A DNA stretch of 64,000 nucleotides from Reinekea marinisedimentorum (GCF_004341165.1 NZ_SLZR01000005.1:1-64000), one strand, 5' to 3'. Positions 7,948 through 17,281 are shown, counted from the stretch's first letter. The notes: a model not told the origin generated them from the sequence alone. Made by a program: numbers and translations.

Positions 7948-8799
7948 ATGAATCGTCTTTTCGTAGACAACCTGACCGTTCTCGATTTCAGCTACTTTCA
8001 TCCCAAGCGCGGCGTGGTGGGCGAAAGCTGGATTGTTGATGTTGAACTGATGGGCGAACTGAACGAAGAAGGCATGGTGTTCGATTTCGGCCATGTGAAG
8101 AAGCTGCTCAAGCAGGCGCTTGATGGCGGGCTTGACCACACCCTGGCCATTCCGACCGAATTAGCCGGTGTCAGCATAGAGATGCTGGAACTGAACGATG
8201 AGATCAAGGTGGAATACCGAGACAGCAAAGGTGAACTGGCCTTTGCCTACCAGAGCCCGCGCGATGCCGTGTATCTGGTGGATGCTGAACGTATCACCAT
8301 TGATAGCGCCCTGCCGCTGCTGGAAAACCACCTCAACAGCCTGGTCCCCAGTAATGTAAAGCAGGTAAAACTGAACCTGCGTACAGAAGACATCAACGGC
8401 GCGTTTTACCACTATTCTCATGGTCTGAAAAAGCACCTGGGCGATTGCCAGCGTATTTGCCATGGCCACCGCTCTAAAATCGAAATATTCAAAAACGGCG
8501 TACGCGATACCGATACCGAACAGGAATGGGCACAGCGCTTTGCCGATATCTACCTGATTACCGATGAAGACCTGCTCGAAAGCGAGCACAAGGGCCTGAA
8601 CCATGCCGGGTACGACTCTGAACAAGGCCGCTTTGATGTGTGGTTGAACCCGAAGCAGTGCTACATGATGCCGACCGACACCACGGTAGAGCTGATTGCT
8701 ACGCATATCTGCAGCTCTTTAGCGGCTGAGCAGCCAGACTACAGCTGGCGTGTTAAGGCGTTTGAAGGTGTGCAGAAAGGCGCGATTGCGGGTAGTTAA
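7948..8799 (+). CDS. Two-domain 6-pyruvoyl-tetrahydropterin synthase / QueD-like protein
   Basis: The 283-residue protein is two PTPS-fold units in tandem. The N-terminal unit keeps the DFGHVKK and LDHTLAIPT landmarks of QueD but lacks its HGH zinc motif, having VVGESWIV instead. The C-terminal unit (from about residue 125) keeps the metal and catalytic set: His in FYHYSHGL, Cys and HGH in CQRICHGHRSK, and PTDTTVELIA. Family members convert dihydroneopterin triphosphate to tetrahydropterins, for example 6-carboxytetrahydropterin in queuosine synthesis. The substrate is not established from sequence. The gene is monocistronic. Confidence 0.75.
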   Translation: MNRLFVDNLTVLDFSYFHPKRGVVGESWIVDVELMGELNEEGMVFDFGHVKKLLKQALDGGLDHTLAIPTELAGVSIEMLELNDEIKVEYRDSKGELAFAYQSPRDAVYLVDAERITIDSALPLLENHLNSLVPSNVKQVKLNLRTEDINGAFYHYSHGLKKHLGDCQRICHGHRSKIEIFKNGVRDTDTEQEWAQRFADIYLITDEDLLESEHKGLNHAGYDSEQGRFDVWLNPKQCYMMPTDTTVELIATHICSSLAAEQPDYSWRVKAFEGVQKGAIAGS

Positions 8800-8920
8800 G
8801 CACCGGAAATCCTGAAAAACCGAGGTTAATCCGGGCGACTTTTAATAGTCCATCTGCCCAGATTCTCAACTCCAATGGTATACTCGCGCGAAATTCGATT
8901 AACTGATTGCTGGAATTTCA

Positions 8921-10309
8921 ATGTCGCTGGTATTGCACAATAGCCTGACAGGCAAAAAAGAACCGTTTGAACCTTTAGACCCCAATCGCGTCACTATGTA
9001 TGTCTGTGGCCCAACGGTTTACAACTATATTCATCTGGGCAACGGCCGCTCCGCGACAGTGTTCGACCTGCTCTACCGGGTACTGAAAGAGCTGTACCCA
9101 ACCGTTGAGTTTGCGCGCAACTTCACCGATGTTGACGATAAAATCAACGCCGCCGCTGCCGAGCTGAATGCCGAGATCTCCGTCATTACCGATAAGTACA
9201 TCGCCGCCTACGATGAAGACATGGCCGCGCTCGGTAACCTGGAGCCCACCCTAAAGCCAAAAGCCACCGAGCACATTGGCGACATTATTAGCACCATTGA
9301 AGCGCTGATTGAACGTGGCCACGCCTATGCCTCGGAAGGTCATGTGCTGTTCGCGGTCGATTCCATGGCCGATTACGGCAAGCTTTCCAAGCGCAATATC
9401 GACGATATGATCGCCGGTGCCCGCGTAGAAGTGGCCAGCTACAAAAAGAACCCGATGGATTTCGTACTGTGGAAGCCTTCCACCGATGACCTGCCCGGCT
9501 GGGACAGCCCCTGGGGCCGTGGCCGCCCGGGCTGGCACATTGAATGTACGGCAATGATCCAGAAGCATTTGGGTGAAACCATCGACATTCATGGCGGCGG
9601 TTCTGACCTTTTATTCCCGCACCATGAGAATGAACTGGCTCAGGGCACCTGCTGCTCGGATCATTCCGGTGGCTACGCCAAATACTGGGTACACAACGCC
9701 ATGCTCGATATCGAAGGCGAGAAGATGTCGAAATCACTCGGCAACTTTATTGTGCTGCGCGATATGTTGGCCGAACAACCGCATGAGCTGGTGCGCGTAG
9801 CGCTGCTTTCAGCACACTACCGCTCCAACATGAACTGGTCGGAACAGCTAATTCACCAGAGCCGCTCGCTGCTCGACCGCATTTACACCATCAAGCGGGA
9901 CAGCGCAGATATAGCCGCGACCCCGGTTGAAAACTTTATTGAGCTGCCATTTGCACAAATGCTGCTCGATGACCTGAACACACCGAAAGCCTTTGCCGTA
10001 CTGCATGAACTGACCAACCAGTTCTTTAAAGCCGAAAATGCAGAGCAGCAGGCCAAGCTGAAGGGTGAAATTGAGGCGATCTGCAACTTCCTGAACATTG
10101 CGCAACTTGAGCCGAATGCCTGGTTCCAGGGCCAGGTCAGCGAAGGCGATATTAGCGCCGAAGAAGTCGAGGCCCTGATCGAAGAGCGTAAGCAGGCGAA
10201 GAAAAATAAAGACTTCGCCCGTGCAGACGCCATTCGTGAAGAACTGGCTGCGCGCGGTGTGCAAATTAAAGACACCCGCGAAGGCACGCTTTGGTCACGT
10301 GAAGGCTAA
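8921..10309 (+). CDS. cysS: Cysteinyl-tRNA synthetase
   Basis: CysS charges tRNA-Cys. The 462-residue class Ia synthetase has MYVCGPTVYNYIHLGNGRS near residues 26-44, containing the zinc-ligand Cys and the HIGH-type HLGN. WHIECTAM and the zinc-site region GGGSDLLFPHHENE follow, then KMSKS in GEKMSKSLGNF at about residue 268. The C terminus has the expected ARADAIREELAARG helix. Its length is normal (E. coli 461). A TATACT near 8879 may be its -10, but no good -35 was found. yidD starts 3 nt after its stop. Confidence 0.97.
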   Translation: MSLVLHNSLTGKKEPFEPLDPNRVTMYVCGPTVYNYIHLGNGRSATVFDLLYRVLKELYPTVEFARNFTDVDDKINAAAAELNAEISVITDKYIAAYDEDMAALGNLEPTLKPKATEHIGDIISTIEALIERGHAYASEGHVLFAVDSMADYGKLSKRNIDDMIAGARVEVASYKKNPMDFVLWKPSTDDLPGWDSPWGRGRPGWHIECTAMIQKHLGETIDIHGGGSDLLFPHHENELAQGTCCSDHSGGYAKYWVHNAMLDIEGEKMSKSLGNFIVLRDMLAEQPHELVRVALLSAHYRSNMNWSEQLIHQSRSLLDRIYTIKRDSADIAATPVENFIELPFAQMLLDDLNTPKAFAVLHELTNQFFKAENAEQQAKLKGEIEAICNFLNIAQLEPNAWFQGQVSEGDISAEEVEALIEERKQAKKNKDFARADAIREELAARGVQIKDTREGTLWSREG

Positions 10310-10312
10310 GCC

Positions 10313-10576
10313 ATGAAGTGGCTGCTCATTAAGCTGGTGCAATTCTATCGATTTGTCATCAGCCCAATGCTGGGGCCACCGCGCTGCCGCTACTACCCAA
10401 GCTGCTCTGAATACGCGATTATCGCGCTGAAACATTATGGTGCCTGGCAGGGAAGCAAGCTCACCATAAAACGCATACTGCGCTGTCACCCGGGCTGCGA
10501 AGGCGGAATTGACCCGGTACCCGGCGTACCACTGGAATCGAATGAATCTGAGGAAAGAAAAAACGATGCTAATTGA
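10313..10576 (+). CDS. yidD: Membrane protein insertion efficiency factor YidD
   Basis: YidD is a small amphipathic, membrane-associated protein that assists YidC-dependent insertion. The 87-residue sequence shows the family signature: [25 protein letters not shown] near residues 11-35 with three clustered Cys, then [19 protein letters not shown]-type sequence. It normally sits between rnpA and yidC. Here it lies 3 nt downstream of cysS and overlaps the Trm112-like gene by 11 nt, an unusual setting. Confidence 0.95.
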   Translation: MKWLLIKLVQFYRFVISPMLGPPRCRYYPSCSEYAIIALKHYGAWQGSKLTIKRILRCHPGCEGGIDPVPGVPLESNESEERKNDAN

Positions 10577-10775
10577 TAAACAGCTGCTGACGTTTCTGGT
10601 CTGCCCTGCCACCAAAGCGCCCTTACAGGTCGATAAAGAAAAACAGGAACTGATCTCCACAGCCGCCAAACTTGCGTACCCGGTACGCGATGGTATTCCT
10701 GTCATGCTGGAAGAAGAGGCGCGTGCCCTTACCCAAGATGAATTTGAGTTCTGGCACGCGAAAAAGAGCAGCTAA
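10566..10775 (+). CDS. Trm112 family (YcaR-like) protein
   Basis: This 69-residue protein of the Trm112/UPF0434 family reads [20 protein letters not shown] at the N terminus and [17 protein letters not shown] in the middle. Only one Cys of the zinc-ribbon pair is kept (CPATK), as in many bacterial members. In eukaryotes and archaea Trm112 activates methyltransferases; the bacterial role is unclear. The start ATG at 10566 has a GAGGAAAG Shine-Dalgarno inside the end of yidD; an in-frame ATG at 10509 lies within yidD and is less likely. Confidence 0.85.
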   Translation: MLIDKQLLTFLVCPATKAPLQVDKEKQELISTAAKLAYPVRDGIPVMLEEEARALTQDEFEFWHAKKSS

Positions 10776-10809
10776 ACGCTCAACCCTGCATGGTTCACCG
10801 GTTTAACAG

Positions 10810-11922
10810 TTACTTCATACCAGCCGGTTCCGGCTCTTCGTTCAGCAGGTGTAATGTCTGCGTTGGGAAAGCAAACTCAGCGCCATTACGCTGAACGATA
10901 TCAATAACCTTCAGCATCACATCCTGTTTAATTTCGTGAAACCTTATCCATTCCGTGGTTTTGGTAAAGGTGTAGATAAAGAAATCAATCGATGACGAGG
11001 CAAAGGCGTTTACGTTCACAATCAGCGTCTGTTCGGTATCGATCTCCGGGTGATCGAGCAGCATCTGTTTTACATCGGCCACAATAGCCGCCACCTTATC
11101 GGCATCGTCATAGCGCACCCCAACGGTTTCTTTAATACGGCGGTTACTCATGCGCGACGGGTTTTCCACCGAAATACTGGCAAAGGTGGCATTCGGCACA
11201 TACAGCGGTCGTTTATCGAAGGTACGAATACAGGTTAAGCGCCAGCCGATATCTTCAACGGTGCCTTCAATGTCTTTATCCGGCGAGCGTACCCAGTCAC
11301 CCACCCGGAAGGGCTGATCCATGTAGATCATCAGGCCGCCAAAGAAGTTAGACAGCAGGTCTTTAGCAGCAAAGCCAATCGCAATACCACCGATACCGCC
11401 GAAGGCGAGAATGCCCGAAATACTGAAACCCAGCGTTTGCAGGATGACCAGTGCGGTGGTGATGATGACCGACAACCGGAACAGTTTACCCAGCGCCGAT
11501 GCTGTGGTGGCGTCCATCTCTTTCTTCAGCACGCCCGGCTGCTGAACCAGGTCTTCCGCCTGGCGGATAAGCCGCACCGCAAACCAGGCGAAAATAGTAA
11601 TGAAGGAAACTTCACGGATTGGGTCGATCAGTGAAAACACCGCCTCATCGGATACCCGGCGTACGACATCGGCCGCCAGAAGAATACCTTCAAACCAGAT
11701 AAAAACACCGACCGGTTTGCGCGCGGTATCTATCAGCAGGTCATCAAAAGCGGTGTTGCTGTTTTTAGCCTTTAACGCCAAGCGGTCGAACAGCTTTTTC
11801 ATCAGGTAGGCGGCCAGCAGCGTCGCCAGTACAATCAGAAACACCTGCCCCACCCAGGGAAACTTTGAACCAGACTCTAAAATAGCCTGGAAGCTTGCCA
11901 TGGCGTTCGTTAACACTTCCAT
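10810..11922 (-). CDS. MscS family mechanosensitive ion channel
   Basis: The 370-residue inner-membrane protein has several N-terminal hydrophobic helices. These are followed by the MscS pore helix GILAFGGIGGIAIGFAAKDLLSNFFGG (about residues 165-191; small-residue-rich) and the beta domain with FRVGDWV and GTVEDIGWRLTCIRTFD. The PNATFASISVENPSR block resembles YbdG/YnaI-type channels more than the 286-residue MscS. Such channels open under membrane tension to release solutes on osmotic downshift. GGAG precedes the ATG. It converges on the cysS operon. Confidence 0.92.
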   Translation of the reverse strand: MEVLTNAMASFQAILESGSKFPWVGQVFLIVLATLLAAYLMKKLFDRLALKAKNSNTAFDDLLIDTARKPVGVFIWFEGILLAADVVRRVSDEAVFSLIDPIREVSFITIFAWFAVRLIRQAEDLVQQPGVLKKEMDATTASALGKLFRLSVIITTALVILQTLGFSISGILAFGGIGGIAIGFAAKDLLSNFFGGLMIYMDQPFRVGDWVRSPDKDIEGTVEDIGWRLTCIRTFDKRPLYVPNATFASISVENPSRMSNRRIKETVGVRYDDADKVAAIVADVKQMLLDHPEIDTEQTLIVNVNAFASSSIDFFIYTFTKTTEWIRFHEIKQDVMLKVIDIVQRNGAEFAFPTQTLHLLNEEPEPAGMK

Positions 11923-12056
11923 TCAATATCTCCCTAAGGAACGTTAGTTGGATCCAGAAAAGCGCACCATGTTAAGGGTGGCGTTGCGCAGAAATCAACA
12001 GAAGGGTTATCAAAGCGACAGAAGCAGGCATCACTCTCTTTAGTGATGCGTACTCA

Positions 12057-12362
12057 TCAGGGGTTTTCTTTATTCGCGGGAACGGGGATCAGCGCTTTAG
12101 CAGGCCACAACAATGCCGTTGAGTAGATCCACATGCAGCCGGCAAGCGTCGCAAACAACACCAGCAAGTTAGAGCGGAACCCAACATCATCAAGAATCAG
12201 GTAAAAGCCGATCTGAATAACATAGCCGGAAAGCAGCACAACCCAGCGGCACAGAAAAGAGGACCTGTGCGTGTTCAGCCAGCAAATAAGAGGGATTAGC
12301 AACAAGGCCGCGCCGACCTGGGCTAGTTCAAGGTTTGAGAGTACAGCGTATACATCAATCAT
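12057..12362 (-). CDS. Small hypothetical inner-membrane protein
   Basis: The 101-residue hydrophobic protein has about three predicted transmembrane segments (residues 14-30, 40-58 and 65-86) and a short polar tail. I do not recognise a family. It has no obvious Shine-Dalgarno and lies between the mscS-like gene and the divergent cyclase. It may be real because the membrane topology is regular and no competing frame is better. Confidence 0.5.
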   Translation of the reverse strand: MIDVYAVLSNLELAQVGAALLLIPLICWLNTHRSSFLCRWVVLLSGYVIQIGFYLILDDVGFRSNLLVLFATLAGCMWIYSTALLWPAKALIPVPANKENP

Positions 12363-12494
12363 GGGGCGATTCTAACGATCAAAACAGGAAACAAACAAGT
12401 GAATAAAAAGAAATAATCATGACTTTCTTCACATTTACGGCGTCTTTCAGCTCATATGCCCGTATGCTAGCGCAAATTACTTTGCAATTACTTC

Positions 12495-12509
12495 AATCGG
12501 ATACCGATT
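12495..12509. promoter_or_regulatory. Inverted repeat upstream of the cyclase gene
   Basis: AATCGG-ATA-CCGATT is a perfect 15-bp dyad 57 bp before the cyclase start, in the divergent gap 12363-12565. It could be an operator; no factor is suggested. Confidence 0.3.
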
Positions 12510-12565
12510 TACCTTTAGCAGAGTATTATTCAATCTTCCTCTAAGATTACTTTACAAAACCGGGA

Positions 12566-13930
12566 ATGACCTTGCAGAACCTGAACTACGCACACCGGCT
12601 GGCCCTGACTATGACTGCCCTGATCCTGCTGGCTGCGGTAACCATCGGCTACCCGCTGATCTACAGCCAGTTCTCGATCATGGAAGAGCAGTTCAACTAC
12701 AATGGCGAAACGCTGGCCAGCCAGGTTGCTGCCAACTCGGTGAGCATGGTGTTCTCTGAAGATCAGCAGTCACTGAACAACCTGGTGCAGTCGGTGGCGA
12801 CTCAGAAGAACGTCATCTCAGTCATTATCATTGACCGGGACTACGACCTGACCGCCGCCAGCGGCCCGCAGCCGGATATGGCGATTCTGCACAACGAGGC
12901 AAACTTCTACAGCGCGACCAGCTTTACCGGCAGTGATAATCAGGTGTGGTTTTCTGCGCCGATCCTCTTCAAAGAGGTTTCCGGAGGCGTTGCCTGGATT
13001 GGTCTTGATAAGTCACCGCTGATAAAAAACCAGACCATTGTGGTCAGCTCTGCACTGACCCTGGTGGCACTGCTGGTTTGCGCCATCATCTGGCTGGGCA
13101 TCCGCTTAAGCCAGCGACTCAGCAAGCCCATCAACGACCTGATCACCGCCGCCAAGGCCATCGGCTCCGGCAATTACAGCTATCGGATTGACGATAACAA
13201 CGCCGGTGAATTTGCCGACCTGGAAGAGGCCTTCAACAAGATGGCACAGGGGCTGGAGCAAAAACTGACGGTCGAAAAGAACTTCTCGCGCTTTGTTTCC
13301 GGCCCCGTTGCCAGCCACTATATGACACGCGACGACTCCGAGATCACCCTCAAGGGCGAGCGGGTGGAAGCCAGCATTCTGTTTGTCGACCTGGTCAACT
13401 ACACGGCGTTCAGCAACAAGCACACTTCCGAGGTGGTTGCCGATGTGCTGAATTTCTACTTTTCAGAGTTTTCTGACGCCTGCCACCGCTTTCAGGGCAA
13501 TGTCGATAAGTACATAGGCGATTGCGCCATGCTGGTATTCGGTTGCCCGGCTGCAGATGCCAAGCACCGGCAGCATGCACTGCAATGTGCCATCTTCATT
13601 CGCGACCGCATTCAGCTGCTGAACGAAGGCCGCAAGGCTGCCGGCCTGCCATGGATGGACATCCGCATCGGTCTGGCTGGCGGCACAGTTCTCGCAGGCC
13701 TGCTGGGCTCAGCGGAGCGACTCAACTATTCTGTGGTTGGTGAGGCTGCGAACCTCGCCGCCCGGCTCTGCGCCAAGGCGCCACAGGGCGGCATCTTAAC
13801 CGACCGGGCATTTCTCAACCTGTTAGGTGATAAAACCCGCATCAGTACGCACGAAACCCAGCGCATTCAGGTGAAGGGGTTTAGCGAAGAAATAGAAACA
13901 CTGGTAATTGACGAACTGATTACCACGTAA
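12566..13930 (+). CDS. Membrane adenylate/guanylate cyclase (class III) with HAMP
   Basis: The 454-residue protein has a transmembrane helix near residues 12-34, a periplasmic sensor region of about 120 residues, a second helix near 157-178, a HAMP linker, and a class III cyclase domain from about residue 260. Metal Asp residues are seen in FVDLVNYT and YIGDCAM. The base-binding Lys precedes the latter, and the transition-state Asn and Arg are in VGEAANLAARL. The active site therefore looks intact. A Ser replaces the usual Thr/Asp in NYSVVGE, so cAMP versus cGMP is not certain. A TPR lipoprotein follows 12 nt later. Confidence 0.92.
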   Translation: MTLQNLNYAHRLALTMTALILLAAVTIGYPLIYSQFSIMEEQFNYNGETLASQVAANSVSMVFSEDQQSLNNLVQSVATQKNVISVIIIDRDYDLTAASGPQPDMAILHNEANFYSATSFTGSDNQVWFSAPILFKEVSGGVAWIGLDKSPLIKNQTIVVSSALTLVALLVCAIIWLGIRLSQRLSKPINDLITAAKAIGSGNYSYRIDDNNAGEFADLEEAFNKMAQGLEQKLTVEKNFSRFVSGPVASHYMTRDDSEITLKGERVEASILFVDLVNYTAFSNKHTSEVVADVLNFYFSEFSDACHRFQGNVDKYIGDCAMLVFGCPAADAKHRQHALQCAIFIRDRIQLLNEGRKAAGLPWMDIRIGLAGGTVLAGLLGSAERLNYSVVGEAANLAARLCAKAPQGGILTDRAFLNLLGDKTRISTHETQRIQVKGFSEEIETLVIDELITT

Positions 13931-13942
13931 GGATTAAACCAG

Positions 13943-14992
13943 ATGACAGCTCTTTCCCGACTTTACCCGCTTCTGCTACTCAGCCTGCTAACCGGCTGCA
14001 CCACCTTTTACGCCAACAGCGACAGTGCCAGCAGCCAGATTGACAGCTGGGTAAGCGAACATAAATACGACAAAGCGCTGGAAACCATTGCCGCCGTTCC
14101 TGAAGACCACCCGGACTACAAATCGCTGAACAACGCCATTGCCGGCATTGAAAAAAACCGTCAGCGCTACATTCAAAACATCGTTAAAAGTGCTCAGGCG
14201 TTTGAACCCGCCAATGACTGGGTAAGCGCCGAATCACTGATTGATGAAGGCCTGAAGAACCTGCCGGACGCACCCGAGCTGATGACTCAGAAGTCGTTTT
14301 ATCAACACAAGCGGGCCGAGCGAATCTACAAGGATGAAACCGCCGTGTTGCTGGCGAAAGCCCACTACCTGATTACCTCCCGGCCTTATCAGGAGTCGGC
14401 ACTCTACAACGCCCGCGGAAAGTATTCTGCCGAGCAGACCTTTAACCGCTACCTGCAGGAATCCAAGCAGGTCTCGCGAGAACTGTACGCGGTTGGTTAT
14501 AACTACTGGCAGGAACAGAAATACACTCAGGCAAAGCAGGCCCTGACGCTGTCTATTGAAACCTCTGCCAACGACCTGAGCTCTGAATTGCTCAGCGAAA
14601 TCCTGGCCATTGAGAGCACACAGCGGGCAAATGCACGAACAGCGCAATCAAAAAAGGCGCTGGAGCAGCTGCCTGAACTGGAACGGAGCTTTAAGGACCG
14701 GCTGTTTGCCAATGATTTAGCCGGTGCACAGAAGGTGCTGAACGAAATCCGCGCCATGCAGATCACCGATGTTGCCGACTATGAGGAACAACTGAAGAGC
14801 CACCGCCAGCTGCGAATTGACAGCCTGATCAAAAGCGGCGATACGCTATACACCGCTGGCTATATCGGCGAAGCCGTCATCCGCTGGCAGCAGGCGCTGA
14901 ACCTCGACCCGGGTAATCAGGTGATACAGCAGCGTATAGAGCGTGCCGACACCTTCCTGAAAAACCTTGAACGCTGGAAAGACCAACCCTGA
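13943..14992 (+). CDS. TPR-containing lipoprotein
   Basis: The 349-residue protein has a signal peptide ending in the lipobox LLTGC at residues 15-19, so it should be lipidated. The rest is alpha-helical with TPR-like repeats, for example YDKALETIAAVPEDHPDYKSL near residues 43-63 and AVIRWQQALNLDPGNQVIQQR near residues 311-331. It has no enzyme motif. Its spacing of 12 nt after the cyclase suggests an operon. A role as a periplasmic partner of the cyclase sensor domain is inference. Confidence 0.8.
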   Translation: MTALSRLYPLLLLSLLTGCTTFYANSDSASSQIDSWVSEHKYDKALETIAAVPEDHPDYKSLNNAIAGIEKNRQRYIQNIVKSAQAFEPANDWVSAESLIDEGLKNLPDAPELMTQKSFYQHKRAERIYKDETAVLLAKAHYLITSRPYQESALYNARGKYSAEQTFNRYLQESKQVSRELYAVGYNYWQEQKYTQAKQALTLSIETSANDLSSELLSEILAIESTQRANARTAQSKKALEQLPELERSFKDRLFANDLAGAQKVLNEIRAMQITDVADYEEQLKSHRQLRIDSLIKSGDTLYTAGYIGEAVIRWQQALNLDPGNQVIQQRIERADTFLKNLERWKDQP

Positions 14993-14997
14993 TTTAA

Positions 14998-15192
14998 CTA
15001 TTGAGCGCTGGTTTTAATCTTGCCACAGCGAGTGCAACGGTACCGATTGACCAGCTTGCCCTGCTTGCTATCGAACACGGTCTCTTTATCGATTTGCCAT
15101 TTGTGACGGCCACTTCTGCATAGCGTATGACCGGCCGCCTGCTTTTTTTGTTGCGCTTTTTTGAATGCATTTAACGATCGGACTTCTGCCAT
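14998..15192 (-). CDS. Small zinc-ribbon-like protein
   Basis: The 64-residue basic protein has a Cys at LCRSGRHKW and a C-terminal CTRCGKIK knuckle. Together these could bind zinc as a short ribbon. I do not recognise a named family. It converges on the TPR lipoprotein with a 5-nt gap and is divergent from the RNase II gene. The Cys-His spacing and high Lys/Arg content suggest nucleic-acid or ribosome contact (inference). Confidence 0.65.
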   Translation of the reverse strand: MAEVRSLNAFKKAQQKKQAAGHTLCRSGRHKWQIDKETVFDSKQGKLVNRYRCTRCGKIKTSAQ

Positions 15193-15293
15193 ACCGGGGC
15201 CTGCGGGTTAATAATTGAATTTCTGAGACGGAAGTATAAAGCGATACTGACCGCAAATCTGCCGCTAAACATTTCTCGTCACGGCAGGATGCG

Positions 15294-15299
15294 TATAAT
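15294..15299 (+). promoter_or_regulatory. -10 element of the RNase II gene
   Basis: A perfect TATAAT lies 34 bp before ATG 15334; the -35 is weak (TTTCTC near 15272). An in-frame ATG at 15289 would lie upstream of the transcript start and is therefore unlikely to be used. Confidence 0.55.
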
Positions 15300-15333
15300 G
15301 TGCCGCTCTTGTAAAATTGATCTGGTACCCGCA

Positions 15334-17250
15334 ATGCTCGATGCAAAGTCTCTCGCTGTCTTACAGACACTGAAAACCGAAATCAAAGCCAGTAAAGAAA
15401 TCTTTAATGGCATAGTAAAAGGCACGGGCAAATCCTTTGGTTTTGTCGTCAGTGATCAGGGCGAGGAACACTTTCTGCCACCGGATCAGATGAGTAAAGT
15501 CTTTCCCGGCGACAGAGTCACCTACACCGTTACAGAACAGAACGATGGAAAAACCCGCGCTGAACTGGAATCTCTGGTGTCGTCTGACTTCAAAGAATTC
15601 ACCGGCGTTTATGTCGTACGCGGCAAAGCCCAGGGTGTAGAACCGTTCAGCGATAAATTCTCCGGCTGGCTGTTTGTACCACCCAAGCAGACCGGCGGTG
15701 CAGCCAGTAACAGCCTGGTCACCGCCCGTGTTACCCGCCACCCGTGGGCCAGTGGCAAGGCGCAGGCCGAAGTGGTCACTGTTCTCGGTGATGTAAAGAA
15801 CAACCGCTCCTGGTACAGCGTTGCGCTGAATGAATACGGCATACCCGAAACCTTCACAGAGCAGGAGCTGCAAGCTGCCGAGCAAACCGCCGCCGAAAAT
15901 CCTTACGATTACAGCAGCTATAACGACCTGACAGAACTGCCGTTTTTAACCATCGATGCCACCACGACCCGCGATATCGACGACGCCCTGTACGCCGAAG
16001 CCACCGAAAACGGCTGGCACCTGTGGATCGCTATTGCGGATGCGGCAAGCTTTATCAGCAGCGGTTCCATTCTCGACAAAGCCGCGCTGCAACGCCTGAA
16101 CACCACGTACCTGCCCGGCCTGGTTTTGCCCATGGTGCCGCAAAAGCTCTCCAACGAAGCGATGTCGCTGGTAGAGAACGAGGTGCGCCCGGCTGTCGTG
16201 TTTAAAATGGCACTGACTAAAGATGGCAGCATCACCCGTTTTGAGCCTTCGCTGGCGAAGGTTAAAAATCACGCCAAACTGAACTATGCCGAGGTCAGCG
16301 AATGGCTGGATACCGGTGCAGAGCTGCCTGAAAACGCCAGAGCGCTGAGTACAGTATTCGATGCAACCCGTGCATTGGCGCAGTGGCGCAGGGCCAACTC
16401 CAACCCGCCGCTGGACCGTGCAGACTTCCGCATCCGCGTTGATGAGCAGTTCAACGTGAGTGAAATCGAAAAAGAACTGCGCAACAGCGCGCGTGATTTA
16501 GTCGAAGAAGCCATGGTCGCCACCAACTATCAGGTTGCGTTGTGGCTGAAGGATTCGGCAGCGCCGTTTATGACCCATGCCGGCTTTAAGGCCGACCGCG
16601 AAACCGAACTGAAGGGATTACTGCGCGAGTTCGCTCCTGCGGTTTCCGAGCTCGATGGCGCTAATCTGGAACAATTCATTCAGATTATGAAGGTCGCCAA
16701 TGAAACAACCGGCTTCCCTTTGGCCAGCGTACTGCAAAAGCGCTTCGACCGCGGTCAATGGCAAACACAGGCGGCACCGCACTTCGGCCTTGGCCTGCCC
16801 TGCTACACCAATGCTACCTCTCCAATCCGCAAATACAGCGACTTGGTCATTCACCGGATCATCAAAGCCAAGCTGCAAAATGAAGAGTTCAACGCTGACA
16901 ATGATCTGGTCGAACAACTGAATGAAAGAGGCAGTGCCTCGCGCTTTGTCAGCCAAAACATTGAAAACCGCCTGCGCTATCAGTGGCTTGCCAAGAACAA
17001 GGCTGCGGAATTCGATGGCACCATTGCGCACATCAATGCCAGTGGGCTGAGCATTGAGCTAAATGACAACGGTGCCCGTGGCTTTATTGATCTGCGCAAG
17101 AAGAAGGATCAGTTCAGTTATGACCCACTGCGTATGCTGCTGAAGTTTGAAGATCATCAATTCCAGCTGGGCATGCAGCTAAAGGTTAAAATCAGCCAGA
17201 TCGGTGATGATTTTATGAACCTGGTAATTGTAGAGCCCAGCGAAAGCTGA
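15334..17250 (+). CDS. rnb: Exoribonuclease II family protein
   Basis: RNase II degrades single-stranded RNA processively from the 3' end. The 638-residue protein (E. coli 644) has N-terminal cold-shock-like domains and an RNB catalytic domain starting LPFLTIDATTTRDIDDALYAE, with the four metal-binding Asp residues near 210-220. A C-terminal S1 domain ends MNLVIVE. The PCYTNATSPIRKYSDLVIHR block is diagnostic. The start is ATG 15334, because an upstream in-frame ATG at 15289 precedes the likely -10. Length fits RNase II better than the roughly 800-residue RNase R. Confidence 0.92.
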   Translation: MLDAKSLAVLQTLKTEIKASKEIFNGIVKGTGKSFGFVVSDQGEEHFLPPDQMSKVFPGDRVTYTVTEQNDGKTRAELESLVSSDFKEFTGVYVVRGKAQGVEPFSDKFSGWLFVPPKQTGGAASNSLVTARVTRHPWASGKAQAEVVTVLGDVKNNRSWYSVALNEYGIPETFTEQELQAAEQTAAENPYDYSSYNDLTELPFLTIDATTTRDIDDALYAEATENGWHLWIAIADAASFISSGSILDKAALQRLNTTYLPGLVLPMVPQKLSNEAMSLVENEVRPAVVFKMALTKDGSITRFEPSLAKVKNHAKLNYAEVSEWLDTGAELPENARALSTVFDATRALAQWRRANSNPPLDRADFRIRVDEQFNVSEIEKELRNSARDLVEEAMVATNYQVALWLKDSAAPFMTHAGFKADRETELKGLLREFAPAVSELDGANLEQFIQIMKVANETTGFPLASVLQKRFDRGQWQTQAAPHFGLGLPCYTNATSPIRKYSDLVIHRIIKAKLQNEEFNADNDLVEQLNERGSASRFVSQNIENRLRYQWLAKNKAAEFDGTIAHINASGLSIELNDNGARGFIDLRKKKDQFSYDPLRMLLKFEDHQFQLGMQLKVKISQIGDDFMNLVIVEPSES

Positions 17251-17261
17251 GGGCTCTGTTT
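17232..17261 (+). terminator. Possible terminator after rnb
   Basis: AGAGCCC (17232-17238) pairs with GGGCTCT (17251-17257), with an inner AGC/GCT around a GAAA loop. The hairpin overlaps the rnb stop codon and is followed by a poor T tract (GTTT). Confidence 0.45.
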
Positions 17262-17281
17262 AGCAGCGGATTGGGACGGCA

